This document shows positions 22,921 to 34,372 of a DNA stretch of 64,000 bases, in pieces. A model generated the notes under the pieces. That model saw only the letters and a list, made by a program, of their open reading frames with translations. It was not told the origin of the DNA and ran no database searches. Source of the DNA: Neckera pumila (Eukaryota > Streptophyta > Bryopsida > Hypnales > Neckeraceae); contig OZ018408.1 in assembly GCA_963969595.1 (NCBI GenBank), forward strand, positions 5,515,823 to 5,579,822, read 5' to 3'. Position 1 is the first letter of the stretch. The number at the start of each line of letters is the position of its first letter. The translations under genes were made by a program, and so were the position numbers.

Positions 22921-24017
22921 TTATGCAAAATTTGTATAGAGTTTTTTTTCTCTCATAGAGTTGGTGTATTGATTTTGGAATGTTTTTGTTTGGTTTAGGA
23001 TTAGGATTTTGGAGTTTTGTAGTAAGAATTTAAACTCAACAATGCAAATAAACAATGTATGATGAAAGTTTTTGGTTTTTTGGTGGGTCTTGTTATACTT
23101 TTTCTTTTCAACATTGTGAACTATGCAATATATATATATATATATAAATCACACAATTGTTGGCTCAAGTTATATTGTCATTTTTATTAAATTCCTATAC
23201 GATTCTCTACAAAAAGATAAAATGTCTATTGTCCTAGAGTTTAGGATTTTTTGCAGTCCTTTAAACAAATTGCTCCTTCATTTGAGATTTGTCTAATTTA
23301 AAGGGGATGGCCACTTGAATCTCCAATAGTACAATTTACTAAATATACTTCCAACCAATTACAAGTCACAAAACTTGCAAAAGCATTAAGAGGTATGTCA
23401 ATTGCTAAGTCCAGATCAAAATATAGCTTGTAGAAAACACAAAAGGTCTCCTTCAAATATGAAAAATTTTAGTGGCAAAAGTAAAGGTCAAGCCTGATAT
23501 ACACTACAATTGATTGCTTATCATTCAAAAATTAGAAGAGAGGGGATACTTGGAGGACTGTAGGAGATGCTCTAACTGCTTCTCAAGCATGCAGCCTTCA
23601 GCTGGGCTAGGTTACCTTTGGATTTTAATATCAGTGACTCCTGATTGGTCCATCTATACAATTGCACAGTGAGTACTGCACCTAAAACGGGCCAAAACAT
23701 CTGGATGTTATATTACACATGATTATTGAGAAAAAAACAGAAGTTTTTTTTTTATGTCACCTAAAATCTGTCTGAAAAAATCACAAAACACCACCTAAAA
23801 TGCGGATTTCTTCTAGTGACATGTTGGAGGTCTACTAACATTATAAGGATTGATGATGAATTTTTATGAAAATAGTAATATGTTAGTTGTCCTCATGGGT
23901 TCAAAGTGACCTTTCTTTGCGCAAAGGTTATGAAAAGGGATAAAATTTCCTACATTAATTTTTTGGCGCAATATGAGCGCAATCTTCTCTAGCAAAATGG
24001 ATTTTTTTTGTTTTTAG
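22921..24017. other. AT-rich intergenic DNA with a short (TA)n run
   Basis: A TA dinucleotide run lies at about 23129-23147. I looked for PPR motifs upstream of the DYW fragment and found none here. Confidence 0.5.
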
Positions 24018-24332
24018 CTGAGGAGATTGAGTGAGATAATTAGGGCCAAAGGCTACGCTCTTGATACCCGGCTAGTGTTGCGGTCCATTGATGAGGAGGA
24101 GAAAGAACTTGCTCTTTGCTCCTATAGCGAGAAGTTGGCTATTGCTTATGGACTCATGCGGACACCCCTTGGACAGCCAATTTGGGTATTCAAGAACCTT
24201 CGAGTCTGTTCAAACTGCCATACAACAACCAAGTTTATCTCAAAGGCAATTGAACAAGAAATTGTTGTGAGGGATGTTAATCGCTTTCACCACTTTCAAA
24301 ATGGCATGTATTCTTGTGGTGATTATTGGTGA
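24018..24332 (+). pseudogene. Orphan DYW domain (C-terminus of a PPR-DYW editing factor)
   Basis: Open frame from a splice-acceptor-like ttttttgtttttag directly into CTG AGG AGA TTG (24018), ending SCGDYW-stop at 24332, about 104 residues. The DYW landmarks are present in order: GYALDT, EKLAIAYG, LRVCSNCH, VVRDVNRFHHF, CGDYW. DYW domains are the cytidine-deaminase part of organellar C-to-U RNA-editing PPR proteins and use an HxE...CxxC zinc site. Here HSE reads YSE (codon TAT where CAT is expected), while CSNC is kept, so the catalytic His is lost. No PPR motifs occur upstream. It is either a broken fragment or a last exon whose upstream exons are unrecognised; the lost His favours a fragment. 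Confidence 0.8.
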
Positions 24333-25520
24333 TGAGGTTGGCAATCCTGACCAATTATAGCCTATGTTGTTGTCTAGAACTCTTCATTGGAATTTGTCAT
24401 CAGCTATGAATATGTTATGGTGTTGATCATTGATTGAAAACTATTGCATTGGTTGGAAATGACTCCAGGAACATGTTCATAGAGGTTGTCACCTCTTGCA
24501 TTTTCTTCATCTATTGTTTTTGTGAAGAATATGAATTCAAGGGTTGGCAAATTTAGCCATAGAAATGATTGTAGCACTACCATTCACTTTACATCCTTTT
24601 GTTGGCAACATCAAAATCTAAGGATTCTTTATTGAGAAGACCTTTCACATGGAAATATCAAATGATTATTTTGAAGTCCTTCCTTCAAGAAGAAGACCAT
24701 GCAAGTTTTTATCTTTTTCCAATAGCAAGTTTACTCTGGTTGCTTCAACTATTGTGCTTATAATTAGGTAATTTGGTTTTTGTTCCTTGCCTTGGTGTCA
24801 ATTTTGGAAATTAATGCCTACAAGATTGAGAGTACATTTAACAAGTTGTCAAAAATTATCATATTTAAAGCATCGAAAAAAATACAATACAAAAAGTTTT
24901 TTTTTTGAAATTTATTTATATGTAAGTGTTCTAGATGGCTACTATGGGAATGTGGAAATTTCTAGCCCATTTCATTGTGTAGATTGCAAGCTTATATAAG
25001 AAAAGGATTTTTTTAGACCTTCCTCGATAGGGTTAGAAATCTTTAAATTCTCATGAAGTGAGATTTTTGCACTATACATATTTTTTTTAACATTGCCTAT
25101 TATATCATGGTAGTTATCTACAATCCTAGAACCTGTTTTTCTAAGTTTGCCAATAGGCTTTAGCCATGCAAGGCTAGGGAGCTTTTCTCGCGACCTCTAA
25201 TTCTATTGGTGGGGATAGGGAGATATTTTGAAATTTAAGAAGTTGAAGTTTGCCTAAGTTTTTTGGTGGTAGAGCGGAACTTGCTACATGTGGAGGAATT
25301 TTGGTGCAAAAGTGAAAGCTACTCTTTCTTATTTTATGTTGCTAAACTGCCAAGTGACAAAACAGTTTGTTGTGTAATGGGCTAATGCCATTTTCAGTTC
25401 AAAATGCCAAAAGGCTATTTTAGTTAAATTTGAATAGAGTTACAAGGCAAGCCTAACCTCATAAAAACTAAGGAAAACAAATTTCCATAGTGAAGATAGT
25501 GGTCCTACTCTTCTAGTTTA
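24333..25520. other. AT-rich intergenic DNA, no gene seen
   Basis: Short open frames only (for example 24787-24999), without recognisable motifs. Confidence 0.5.
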
Positions 25521-27408
25521 TACAATCCCTTGCTAGCCAACCTTCATTGTACTTTTCCTTGACTCAATGGCTTTTGAATAAGGAAAATCCTCAAGTGAAA
25601 AGTAATTTTGGCCAAACATGCGCACAACAAGGGATAGGTGCTTCCCTAACCTGTTTCTTTGGCAAGATTTTAGGAACTTAAGAGTAGAGAAGCACCTCTC
25701 ATCCTCCATTGAACCAAGAACCAAGCAAGAATCTATTTCAGCAACCTTAAAATACTCTAAAATCAGCTTACTCAAATGCCGTGACTGGAAGAGTTTTTGC
25801 CACAATTTAATGACGGGGTTGATGTGGAAGGGTGGGCCACAAGTGGCCTCAGCATTAGCCTTCATTGTTATCTTGAAGAGGCCCTATTGGTTGTCAAGAT
25901 TGGACACTAAGAGCATCTCCGGTACAATATAGGGGAGCCCACCAACACACAGAGGTTGCCCTTTGTTTACCACCTTGGCCTTTGTATAGAACTCTTTCAG
26001 CACCACCACGTGATGGCCGAAATTCTCATTAATACCATCTTGCCACCAGTACTGGAGATATCCCGAATGCGTCCACTAGCTCTTGTTGAGGGAACTTGCG
26101 GTCTAGTTCATCGGAAAGTGACTGGGCCATCTTTGCACAAGTTAAGACCCAAGCATCAGTACATGAATTACAAGCATTGAAGGAAATTGAAGCATGGAAG
26201 TACACTTGCCTTCTAGTTCAAGTTTAATCACTTACCATTCAATTGAGATTTTTGAGAAGCATTCAATTTCAAGCAATCAGTTGAGAAGCATTCACTTTCT
26301 TGCATTCAGTTTATATTAGGGTTAGTTTCAACAATTGCTTAAGCACACTTACTGCCACATGATAGCCAACACAGTCACCAAACACAAAGAGAACCAAGAA
26401 AAGGAAAGAAGACAAAAAAAAAATAGAAACAAGATAACAAAAAAAATTGGAAACAAGAGAAGAAAAAAAAATTGGAAATAAAAAAAAAAAATTTGGAATG
26501 AAGAGAACAAAAAAAATTTGGAAACAATAATCCTAAACATAAACTATGACTCCAAATGCAAAACAACTTCAAAAAAAAGGGGAGGAGAACTTGCTTGAAA
26601 ATTGGTGCTCAATGTTGTCGTGCACCCGATTGTACTCCTCTTTTGTGATATAGATATGCGCGTCCCTGTCAACTTATCATGGCATCTTGCAAAAACGTGA
26701 GTATCCCCATAATCAAAAACCAAGTGAGAGAGGTCGCTATTACTAGGATTGTTTGGAGACAAGAGCGAGACAAGGTCACTATAGCATAAGAAGTCTTGTT
26801 TGCCGTAAGAAGTTGAAGAATTGAGAAACATTTGGGCCAGTTCATCTTGGCATAGCTTGATTGCTTGGCGGAAGTCACAAATGAAAATATCACGAGCCTG
26901 TGAGAGCTTTATCAAGAAATGCACGGCATTGACAAGGGGAATGAATCAAGCCAGCGAAAGCACCACTTCAATATCGGAAAGAAGGTCAAAGTTATCAACA
27001 ACCCCCGTAAGAGGCTTAAAACCTGAAGTGCCAGTCATGTCGAGGCCATTTTCATGAGCAAGGTGCGATACTTGGATAGAATCCTCACTGCGGGACTTCT
27101 CATCAAAATCCATCTAGTTTCCACGTTTCGGAGTGTCGCAACCAGAATTTTTGGTTTTCCTCTGCTTGTCTGAATAATGGAACGGAAACAGGTAATTAGG
27201 ATCCGTATCCGGTTAGAGGGGCAGAAGGAAACTAGAGATAGGCAACGCTAATCCAGTAAGGAGAAAATTGTATCTGATCCGGTCAGAATGTTAGTATTCA
27301 AGAGCGGAATCACATCCAGATCTCACCTCAGATCGGATTAGGGTTGGACCGGATTGATAAAGGACCGGACCGGAAAAGGTCATGATGACTTGCCAGGGGT
27401 CCTGGGAC

Positions 27409-27416
27409 TATATAAA
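27409..27416 (+). promoter_or_regulatory. TATA-like box of the TG...CA element
   Basis: TATATAAA about 275 bp inside the element and about 360 bp before the ORF start. A second one, TATATAAG, lies at 29478-29485 after the ORF. Either could be a Pol II promoter; the first is well placed for the ORF. Confidence 0.4.
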
Positions 27417-27773
27417 GGCTGGTCGTCCTCATTTTCACTCCTTTACTTCCCTCGAGCTCTGAAGCTGACCTTGAGCGCTTTTACGCCTTCGTCTGCGCCA
27501 GAGCCGTTGTATGTGTGTGCGCTTCCGGCTGGGCAGGTCCGAGAGTGTAGGAAGAGTAAAGAACGTGTAGGGTGCAGGTATTGGGGAACTTTCCGGTTGA
27601 GATCGGACGAGAGGAAGTGAGGAACGGGACGTGCGGCTAGGAGAGAGTGAGGTAGCAATCGGCAAGGGTCCAGCGGTCATTTAGTGTCCATGCCTTAGCT
27701 GCGTAAGACTAGACCGGGTGCGCCCAGTTCCTCCTTCGACGTCAAACTCCGGAAGGTAGTTCTGGTCATTCCT

Positions 27774-29342
27774 ATGGAGGAACCGGCCCGATCCGAGCTC
27801 ATGGAGGATCTCAACGCCATGGGGTGCCTCGTCTTGATGGATAAACCCTGGGGTTTTTGGGAGGAGCGGATGGTGAGAGAGATTAGGTGTAAGGCGTCGA
27901 ACGAGTTTGACAACACTCTCTGGGGCCGTCCGACCGAATGGGAAGAAGAGCGGTGGAGGGAAGTTTACAACTTTCGGATGGGAGGTTCCGGTATGGCTGG
28001 ACGGAAGGATGAGTTCATCCATGATAAGTTTCATGGAGAACCGAGCAACAAGGACGGGTACGCGGTCGCGGACTGTAAGAGCGACCAGCACCGAAACCTC
28101 CTCCAGTTCCTGGTTCCGATCGTCCACCCGGAGAAGCCGACGCGGGTGACGATGACCATCGGCAATACGATTTTTGGTTCCCTGAGCGGGGAACGGAAAG
28201 TGAACTGGGCCCGGATCTTTTCTGATCTGGTGTCTCAGCTGGTGACAAGGATCGGAAAGAGTAGGGCCACTCCTTTGAGTCCCTATCTCTTCCACCTTTA
28301 CCAGCGCAACCAACTCCTCACTCATACGAAGGAGAAGACGTGGAGCATTCAGGAGTCTATCCTGAAGTACGGAGAATCGGGTTCGGATGATGAGGTGGAA
28401 GAGCAAACCGGGTCCGAACCCAAGACAAAGGAGGAAGAAGAGGAGGAGCCGTCCCGGCCAAAGAAGCGGATGAAGACGAAGCCTCTTCGCAAAAGAGGAA
28501 CCCCTCCACCCACCTGGTCCACACCAGAACAGGGACTGGAGGTGGAGATACCGGATCTCAAGGACCCGACCGACCCGTTCAACCAATTGACGGTAACCCT
28601 GTGTGGGATACGAGCGAACTGGGAGGTCAAGACGAGAGCTCTCACCCGTATCGAAGAGATGGTGGGTGCACCGGCCAATAGCGAATTGCCGGGTAAAGTG
28701 GGCCAATACCTAGCCGATCCGGATGAGAATCAGAGGCAAGAGGCAGAGATCCGTCAACTTCAGGAGGAAGTCGACACCCTAAGGGTTGACATGGTAACCC
28801 TTAGGGAAGACAAGGCTGCAGTCCGGGAGATGGCAGAGGCAACCCGGAAGGTGGCTGAGTCGGTGAAAGACACTCTCGGAGAGTCTGGGTCCACCGCAGT
28901 TAAGGCGGCATTATTTGACAAAGGGGTGCATGAGGAGAAGAAGGTATTCGGTTCTCGGATAGTTCGGATCCTGACCGACTTCATCGATCGGGTGGAAACG
29001 TCCTTAGTGGCAGCGAGAGAGGCGGCCAACCGGATGGATGTCAGCAGTCGAAAGCTGAACGGATCCATGTATTTCCGGGAGATCCACCTCTCCGATATAT
29101 CGTTACCGGATTCGTTTGCAGCCGGAGGATCGAATCCAAGGGAGCGGAAGGATCAGACACCCGAGTCAAGGAAGAGTAATCGGAGACCTGGTCCTGGGCA
29201 ACCAATTCATCTAGATTCATTGCCAGGGTCAAATCTTCTGGATCCAACTACCGGGGAGCGGAGCCGAAACCTTGCTGACGTCTTCAACCAACTGCCGGAG
29301 GAACCAAGAAGTCCTACGCTGGGTGGGGGAGTTGGAGAGTAG
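27774..29342 (+). CDS. Intact 522-aa mobile-element protein, gag-like or plant-transposon-domain-like
   Basis: Starts ATG GAG GAA CC at 27774 and runs uninterrupted to TAG at 29340. The N-terminal ~200 residues (W- and aromatic-rich, with NWARIFSDLVSQLV and SPYLFHLYQRNQLL) resemble in layout the plant transposon protein domain found in some plant retroelement LTRs; this is recall of a pattern and not a search result. Then an acidic run (about 205-226), a basic stretch PKKRMKTKPLRKR (about 230-242) that could be nuclear-targeting, a Pro-rich linker and a coiled coil (about 318-375, EIRQLQEEVDTLRVDM and following). The C-terminal 100 residues look disordered. No RT, protease or zinc knuckle. 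An open frame this long inside a decayed host gene implies a fairly recent insertion. Confidence 0.65.
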   Translation: MEEPARSELMEDLNAMGCLVLMDKPWGFWEERMVREIRCKASNEFDNTLWGRPTEWEEERWREVYNFRMGGSGMAGRKDEFIHDKFHGEPSNKDGYAVADCKSDQHRNLLQFLVPIVHPEKPTRVTMTIGNTIFGSLSGERKVNWARIFSDLVSQLVTRIGKSRATPLSPYLFHLYQRNQLLTHTKEKTWSIQESILKYGESGSDDEVEEQTGSEPKTKEEEEEEPSRPKKRMKTKPLRKRGTPPPTWSTPEQGLEVEIPDLKDPTDPFNQLTVTLCGIRANWEVKTRALTRIEEMVGAPANSELPGKVGQYLADPDENQRQEAEIRQLQEEVDTLRVDMVTLREDKAAVREMAEATRKVAESVKDTLGESGSTAVKAALFDKGVHEEKKVFGSRIVRILTDFIDRVETSLVAAREAANRMDVSSRKLNGSMYFREIHLSDISLPDSFAAGGSNPRERKDQTPESRKSNRRPGPGQPIHLDSLPGSNLLDPTTGERSRNLADVFNQLPEEPRSPTLGGGVGE

Positions 29343-31644
29343 TTAGGTAGTTAGGAGTATACAGTTTTGTAAAATAGTTAGGACCAGATCGGATGTTGAT
29401 CCAGTCTGGCCGAGTAGGATCGGACCCGGATGTCCAGCGCGGATTTCCGGGGGCCTTTTTGCTTTGTAATCAAGTTGTATATAAGTCAGCCCCTGCTAGG
29501 GAGCTGCGAGTCTTTTCACCTCATTTTTGTGTACGTCTTCTCTTGGCCTCTTGTTGCGTGTCTCTCCCGTGTGTGGCAGGGTTGTGTAGTGAGGAGTTAG
29601 GAAGGCGCATGCTAGTGTGGGTGTGATTTCTCCCTTTGGCGTCCTTGTTTTAATCTTATGTACAAGTGAGCGGGTTGCGAAAGTGTTGGAAGTGGATTCT
29701 AGTTCCTCAGCAGCTCTAAGGTTTAGGATTCCGGGCGAGACAGCCATTGTTAGGCTAGGCGGATAGGGAGGGATTCCTTAGTCGTGCTAGAACTCCTGGG
29801 TGGGAAATCTGGTTGAGTGTCCGATCTCCTGAGAGATCTTGCTGCCTTAATGGGCAAACGGAAGGACTTTAGTTGATGTTGGAATGGACGGGTTTACTTG
29901 CAGCCGCTTGGCTTCGTACAGACGGAACGTGGCGCTAAGGTCGTTGTAGTATAGGAAGATCGTTCGGGGGGTCCTTGTGTGACCAGTGATCCGGGGAGTT
30001 CTCAGGATTGCTGTGAAGGATCAAACCGGATCCGGATTAGTGTAGGAATTGGAGAAGGAAGAAATGAGTCTTCAGCCACTATAATTCACGGAAGGAGCGG
30101 CGGGCCTGCCACTCTCAAAAGCAAGGGGCGAACCCTCTGATGGTGAAACAGAGGTAAAACTAAACCGAATGGTAGTAAGAGCGGATGTGAGTTGATCAGA
30201 CCGGATCGGGAAGTGGACCGGATCGGAGAAAGAGAAGAGGGTCTAATTGTAGTTCTTGGTGTTGTTGTGTTTCCGGTTGTTGTGTTAAGACCGGATGAGG
30301 AAATATAGGTACTGACTTAGCTTAGAGACCAAATAAGGCTATCTACTTCACAAAATCTTGCGGGTTCGATCTTTAGAGTCACTTTGTTATACTTTAAAGT
30401 GGTTTTTGGTAGTATAACTGGGAATTGCTTGCCCTGTGTTACGACACGGAGCATTTTCGTACCCTTAGTTTCCATGAGATCAGCTAGCCACTGCAACTCA
30501 GTATGACGTTTGTTGCTTCAGTAGAAGTAACTATAAACAGCCTGAAATAGTCCCTCTAGCCGAGAGACCATGGAAAATTTCGACAATGTTTCAACAACAA
30601 GGTTTAGACAATGACTCAAACAACTAACACCAATGAGAAACGATGCGCATTTCTCACGGACCTGGGTTGTCACCCCCGTCCATACTCCTTGGAATGTATT
30701 CATGCCGTCAACTCCAAAACATACTAACTTTCTAGCAATGTCCTCACGTGTCAAGCCACCCTCACTCAACAAAGCATGCATTATCAAATCAGTCAAGTGG
30801 TTTGCAATAACACTCTCTACAACGCAAGACAAGTGCAACAGCTGAGGAATTTGCTCCTAGGAGTCCATTGCGTAAATGTAGACACCGAGCCAGGAAGTGG
30901 TATCAACTGCCATCACCTTGTCGGCGCTGATTGAGATGACGCTCGCGGACTAGACAATTTTCTTTAGTGCTGACAACACATACTTGTGGAGATGTTTACT
31001 CATCTCCCAGCCTGCCGTCTCCAACCAATGTTTCCGGGGAAGATGTCTTACCTTAAGTTGCTTGAGCAATTGCAATTGCCGCTCATAGTCACACATTGGA
31101 CGCCTATGGTTCAAGATATAGAACAACATCAAAAATTGCACGCGCTTCCTCTTGAACTCGCCCTCTAAGCCTCCAAGAAGTTGATCGGCAACACTTGCGC
31201 CTTTCTTCTGCCCCGCCCAAAGCTTCACCAAGTGTAGGTGCTTGCAATCGTGTTTTACAAAAACATCGCCCTTTTTCAAGTGAGCCAGGGATATGCCATC
31301 TTCTCGACAGGTGCGTTTATCTTCATGTTTTTTCAAGTTATCGGCCTTTGGCACCATCACCTTCCGCCTTCTAGTCATTGAGATATAGCTGCGGCACACT
31401 ACACCCACAACATCTCCATCTACATTAAATTCACCCTCAGCCTAGACAAATTTACATGCCCAGACTTCTTGCCACCAACTGGTGATGGTAGTGGCGGTGG
31501 GTTTGATTGCTTGCATCCCGACTTTGCAGCTGTCTTCCTCTTTTTCCCCGGCGAATGAGCGTCGCCTTTGCCATTGCTCATAAGACCAGGAGTTGGAGAC
31601 ACGACAGTGAGTTCTGAAGCCAAGCAATTGTTGATTGGTGTGAA

Positions 31645-32020
31645 ATCCCAAATTGTCACTTGGGACTCGTATATTTTATTTTATTTTTAAAATTTGCAAC
31701 TTAAAGTTGGTAAAAGTATACAAAAAGTCATAAAAGAGTATAGGACCAGAATAGGGTTGTCTCATACCCGTTATAGTATTTGGGCTAGATTTATATTTAT
31801 ACCTTGAATCCCCCAAACCGCGCCTAAAAATAGAGTAGAAATAACGAGATAGCGAGATTTGGAGGATTTGAATCACATAGCCCCCAAAGGGCTAAATCCC
31901 ACCATAAATGTGGCAATTCATGGCTAAGTCGGTCCGAGGGTCTATAGCGAGGCCACTAGGTCGGGTCTTAGAATTAGATTTAGAATTCTCCATTAGACTA
32001 ATGAATTCCCAAAATCCCGA
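31645..32020. repeat. Direct repeat R1, left copy
   Basis: Begins tcccaaattgtcacttggga and contains agggttgtctcatacc, ttatagtatttgg, a/gcctagaaatagagt-like sequence and gggctaaatcccac. The same series recurs, in the same orientation, at 38518-38732 and 39302-39470. Identity is roughly 75% by eye. Its left edge touches the decayed start of the hAT gene. Function unknown; old LTRs or a dispersed element are both possible. Confidence 0.65.
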
Positions 32021-32024
32021 TATG

Positions 32025-32200
32025 GAATGTTTCTTTGAGTGCCATGGACTACCCTCCATGATGCATTCGGCGCCAATGGGTACAGCCCGGGCGCCCTTCC
32101 CTGACTGTTGATTTGGGATGGAATTTCTTTTTTGAGTCCCATGGACTAATCTCTGTGACGTAGTCGGCGCCAACAGGTACAGCCTATGTGCCTTGATGTG
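32025..32200. repeat. Two-copy ~95-bp tandem duplication
   Basis: The series tttgagtgccatggacta ... gcattcggcgccaa ... gggtacagcc (from about 32032) recurs as tttgagtcccatggacta ... tagtcggcgccaa ... aggtacagcc (from about 32131). Non-coding. Confidence 0.6.
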
Positions 32201-32593
32201 GTTCATTTCAGGTCCGCGCGTTGTGGCGATGAAGTAGATCGGTGTGGAAAACTGCAAATTCACAAAAGGTCCTCTAGTTTGGTAGCTTGTCCACAATCCG
32301 CAATGCCAAATGCCACACATGTTCTTCTATTTTGAGCTGCTGTTGTTTGCATGCAACACGAGGGGTGCTCACTCGATGCGGGTCCACCCAGTCGCAGTGC
32401 GATTTAAAAAAAATAAAAATTTGCATGCTTGTTTCTCTAGGATCTTTAGTTTCTTGATTATTAGGAGACGGTCTAGTACACTCCTTTCTAGATTGTGTTA
32501 CAAATTTTAGACCAATTACTAAACACTAAATAGCCTATACAAGAAATTGCGTTGCAAATATCATATTGATTGTATGTGTCTATACTTCTGCAG

Positions 32594-34370
32594 GTGGAAG
32601 TTTTGGACGATGACAATGGCACCTTCATTGCACCATGCAATGTAGTGAGAGTGGAGTCGGCTTGGGATGAGGATGGTCCATCACAAATTGCTTCACCTAA
32701 TGCCATCATCAGGGAGACACCATTTCAATCTTTGGAAGAAGAGGCACCTGACAAAGACTTGGTAAGTCTTTGAGATATTTTGGATGCTTGTGACCAACAA
32801 TTGAGTGCAACTATAACTTTCATTAATGAAATTCTATGGTAATAAAATTGACTCTTACATAATTACTTTGTAATGCAGCCACAAAATAGGAATTTTTCTA
32901 TGTTCCCATTGCCTTGTATACACGTATGACTTATACAACTTACATGTTCACTTCAATGCACGGAAGACATGTTGTAAGAATGTCAAGGCCTGCCAATGTA
33001 TTGATTATAGCTTCATTTGATTATGAATTCCTAACCATTTCATGTCTTTGTAGATGGAGGCCAGTCCTCTGGCTCTAAGTCAGGATGAGATCCATCTCGA
33101 AATAGCAGGTACAAAGGATCCAAGCGACGTTGATTGGGATGCTTAAGAAAGAGAAGATGTAAACAAAATGGAGGTTGATGACCCCAAGGAGGAGAAGGAG
33201 CTCTTGGAGGAAGAGTTATGTCGTCTGCAAATAGTTGATGCCGCTGGCACCATTCAAATTTGCAAATGAAGCCGGAAGAATTTTCTCGCCAAAATATATC
33301 GCTCTGCATGCTAATGCCTATGAAAATGGTGAGGCCAATCCTATCATCTGATGTGAAAAAGTTGCAAAATGAGTTCACTTATGGTTACCACAAGGGCTCC
33401 GCAATGTTTTACTTGTCAACTACAAACAAGGTAGGCATGATGCAATATTTCACGAAGGCGGAGATCAATGCCTTAGATCCAATGTGGCAAAAGAGTGTTG
33501 AATTATTCAATGCACATGTGGAGAGCATTGATGACATAAAATTCTTGAAGAATATCAAGTTCTTTGTATGCGACGATAATCACTGTCGTGAGGCATGGAT
33601 GGACTACATCACGAGGGTTGATGCAGTGGATTGGAATTGGCACATTTCTGTCGATTCAATTATCTTGTAGACGAAAGGATGCATAGAGTTGGTTATGCAG
33701 ATGATGCATGATATAAATAAGTGAGTGCCTTTGAAGTTGATTTCCTTGGCTTGTATTTTGTGTTGTATATTTCAAATGCAAATTGTTCCATTGTTTATTT
33801 GATCCGGACCTAAATTTTTCATTTTTTGTTTTCAAGGTCAATAGAGGACTCTCATGTGAAGACGAATTTGGTACACACAATTTATCATGCGCTAAAATAC
33901 GGGCTTCTTCCTATGGAGAAGTTCAATGAGATGTTGAGACCTTCAGAAAGGAAACAATGTGCCTTGATGATTGGAAGAAGACAATGGTACTCCATGCCGA
34001 TTCTCGTGTTCACAGCCTTCACGTTTTAGGTGAGATATAGTACCTCTTTTGATTGTAAAATACTAAGTCCGATTGGCATAAGTCATAACTTGTGAATTAT
34101 TTTGTTGAATGTGCACTTATGATCTTGTACTTGTTGGAATTGCAACAAGAAATCTCTCAAGCAGTAGATGTAGTGTTGCGGCGGTACCTTGACAATACTT
34201 TTGCGGACGAGATACAAGCAGAAGAGTTGGCAAACGCAATGAGGGGTAGATCTAGGGAGCGTCGAAAGCAGTTGACTACAAAAATGCAGAAGTTGCTGCT
34301 GGTTGCAAATCCACAAAATGGTAATGGGTTTTTGAAGGAGATGAGGTCAATCATTCTTCTACATATTTGA
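32594..34370 (+). pseudogene. Decayed spliced gene of unknown function, cut off by a TTAA-type element
   Basis: Exon-like blocks with good splice sites: 32594-32761 (VEVLDDDNGTFIAPC, open, GTAAGT donor), 33054-33720, 33837-34029 and about 34150-34370. The phase across the 33720/33837 junction is kept (AA|G). Block 2 has a TAA at 33144, a stop near 33267 and at least two frameshifts, so the gene is dead. Recognisable segments are FANEAGRIFSPKYIALHANA, DVKKLQNEFTYGY, FFVCDDNHCREAWMDYI and SHVKTNLVHTIYHAL. I recall similar uncharacterised proteins from seedless plants but cannot name the family. The 3' end stops at 34370, next to the element fragment at 34373. Confidence 0.5.
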
Positions 34371-34372
34371 AA

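Larger units (their letters stand above)
27134..30446 (+). mobile_element. 3.3-kb TG...CA element with 5-bp target duplication, inside the hAT relic
   Basis: Starts TGTCGCAACC and ends GTTACGACA, an imperfect inverted end of the TG...CA type. It is flanked by CGGAG on both sides (27129-27133 and 30447-30451). Removing it and one CGGAG restores the hAT frame (KMLR then NVETRWI), so the boundaries are firm. The element is GC-richer than its surroundings, rich in ccgga motifs, has TATA-like boxes at 27409 and 29478, and holds one long ORF (27774-29342). I find no reverse transcriptase, integrase or pair of long repeats, so it is either a very long solo LTR carrying an ORF or a non-autonomous retroelement. 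A 5-bp duplication with TG/CA ends is the usual LTR-retrotransposon signature. Confidence 0.75.
25530..31660 (-). pseudogene. Decayed hAT-superfamily transposase gene, split by a 3.3-kb insertion
   Basis: Read on minus from about 31660. A zinc-finger-like N-terminus (VPKADNLKKHEDKRTC, then FVKHDCKHLHL), a KRKRVQF ... HRRPMCDYE block and KHWLETAGWEM lie at 30950-31408. LVCFGVDGMNTFQG and CLSHCLNLVVETL lie at 30518-30838. After the insertion at 27134-30446 the frame resumes as NVETRWI, then FICDFRQAIKLCQDEL (about 26850), then the FPQQELVDAFGIS region (about 26080) and the C-terminal hAT dimerisation block MEDERCFSTLKFLKS ... RNRLGKHL (25533-25865). Several stops and frameshifts (for example a TAG before SNKRHTEL and a TGA before FIPLV) make it non-functional. 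Order and motifs fit the plant hAT-like proteins common in ferns and lycophytes. Termini not identified. Confidence 0.8.

Noticed and set aside
23561..25925. Inverted ggagatgctct / agagcatctcc pair around the DYW fragment, suggesting a transposon that captured it
   Set aside because: The match is only about 11-12 bp, the flanks show no target duplication, and such strings are common in plant repeats.
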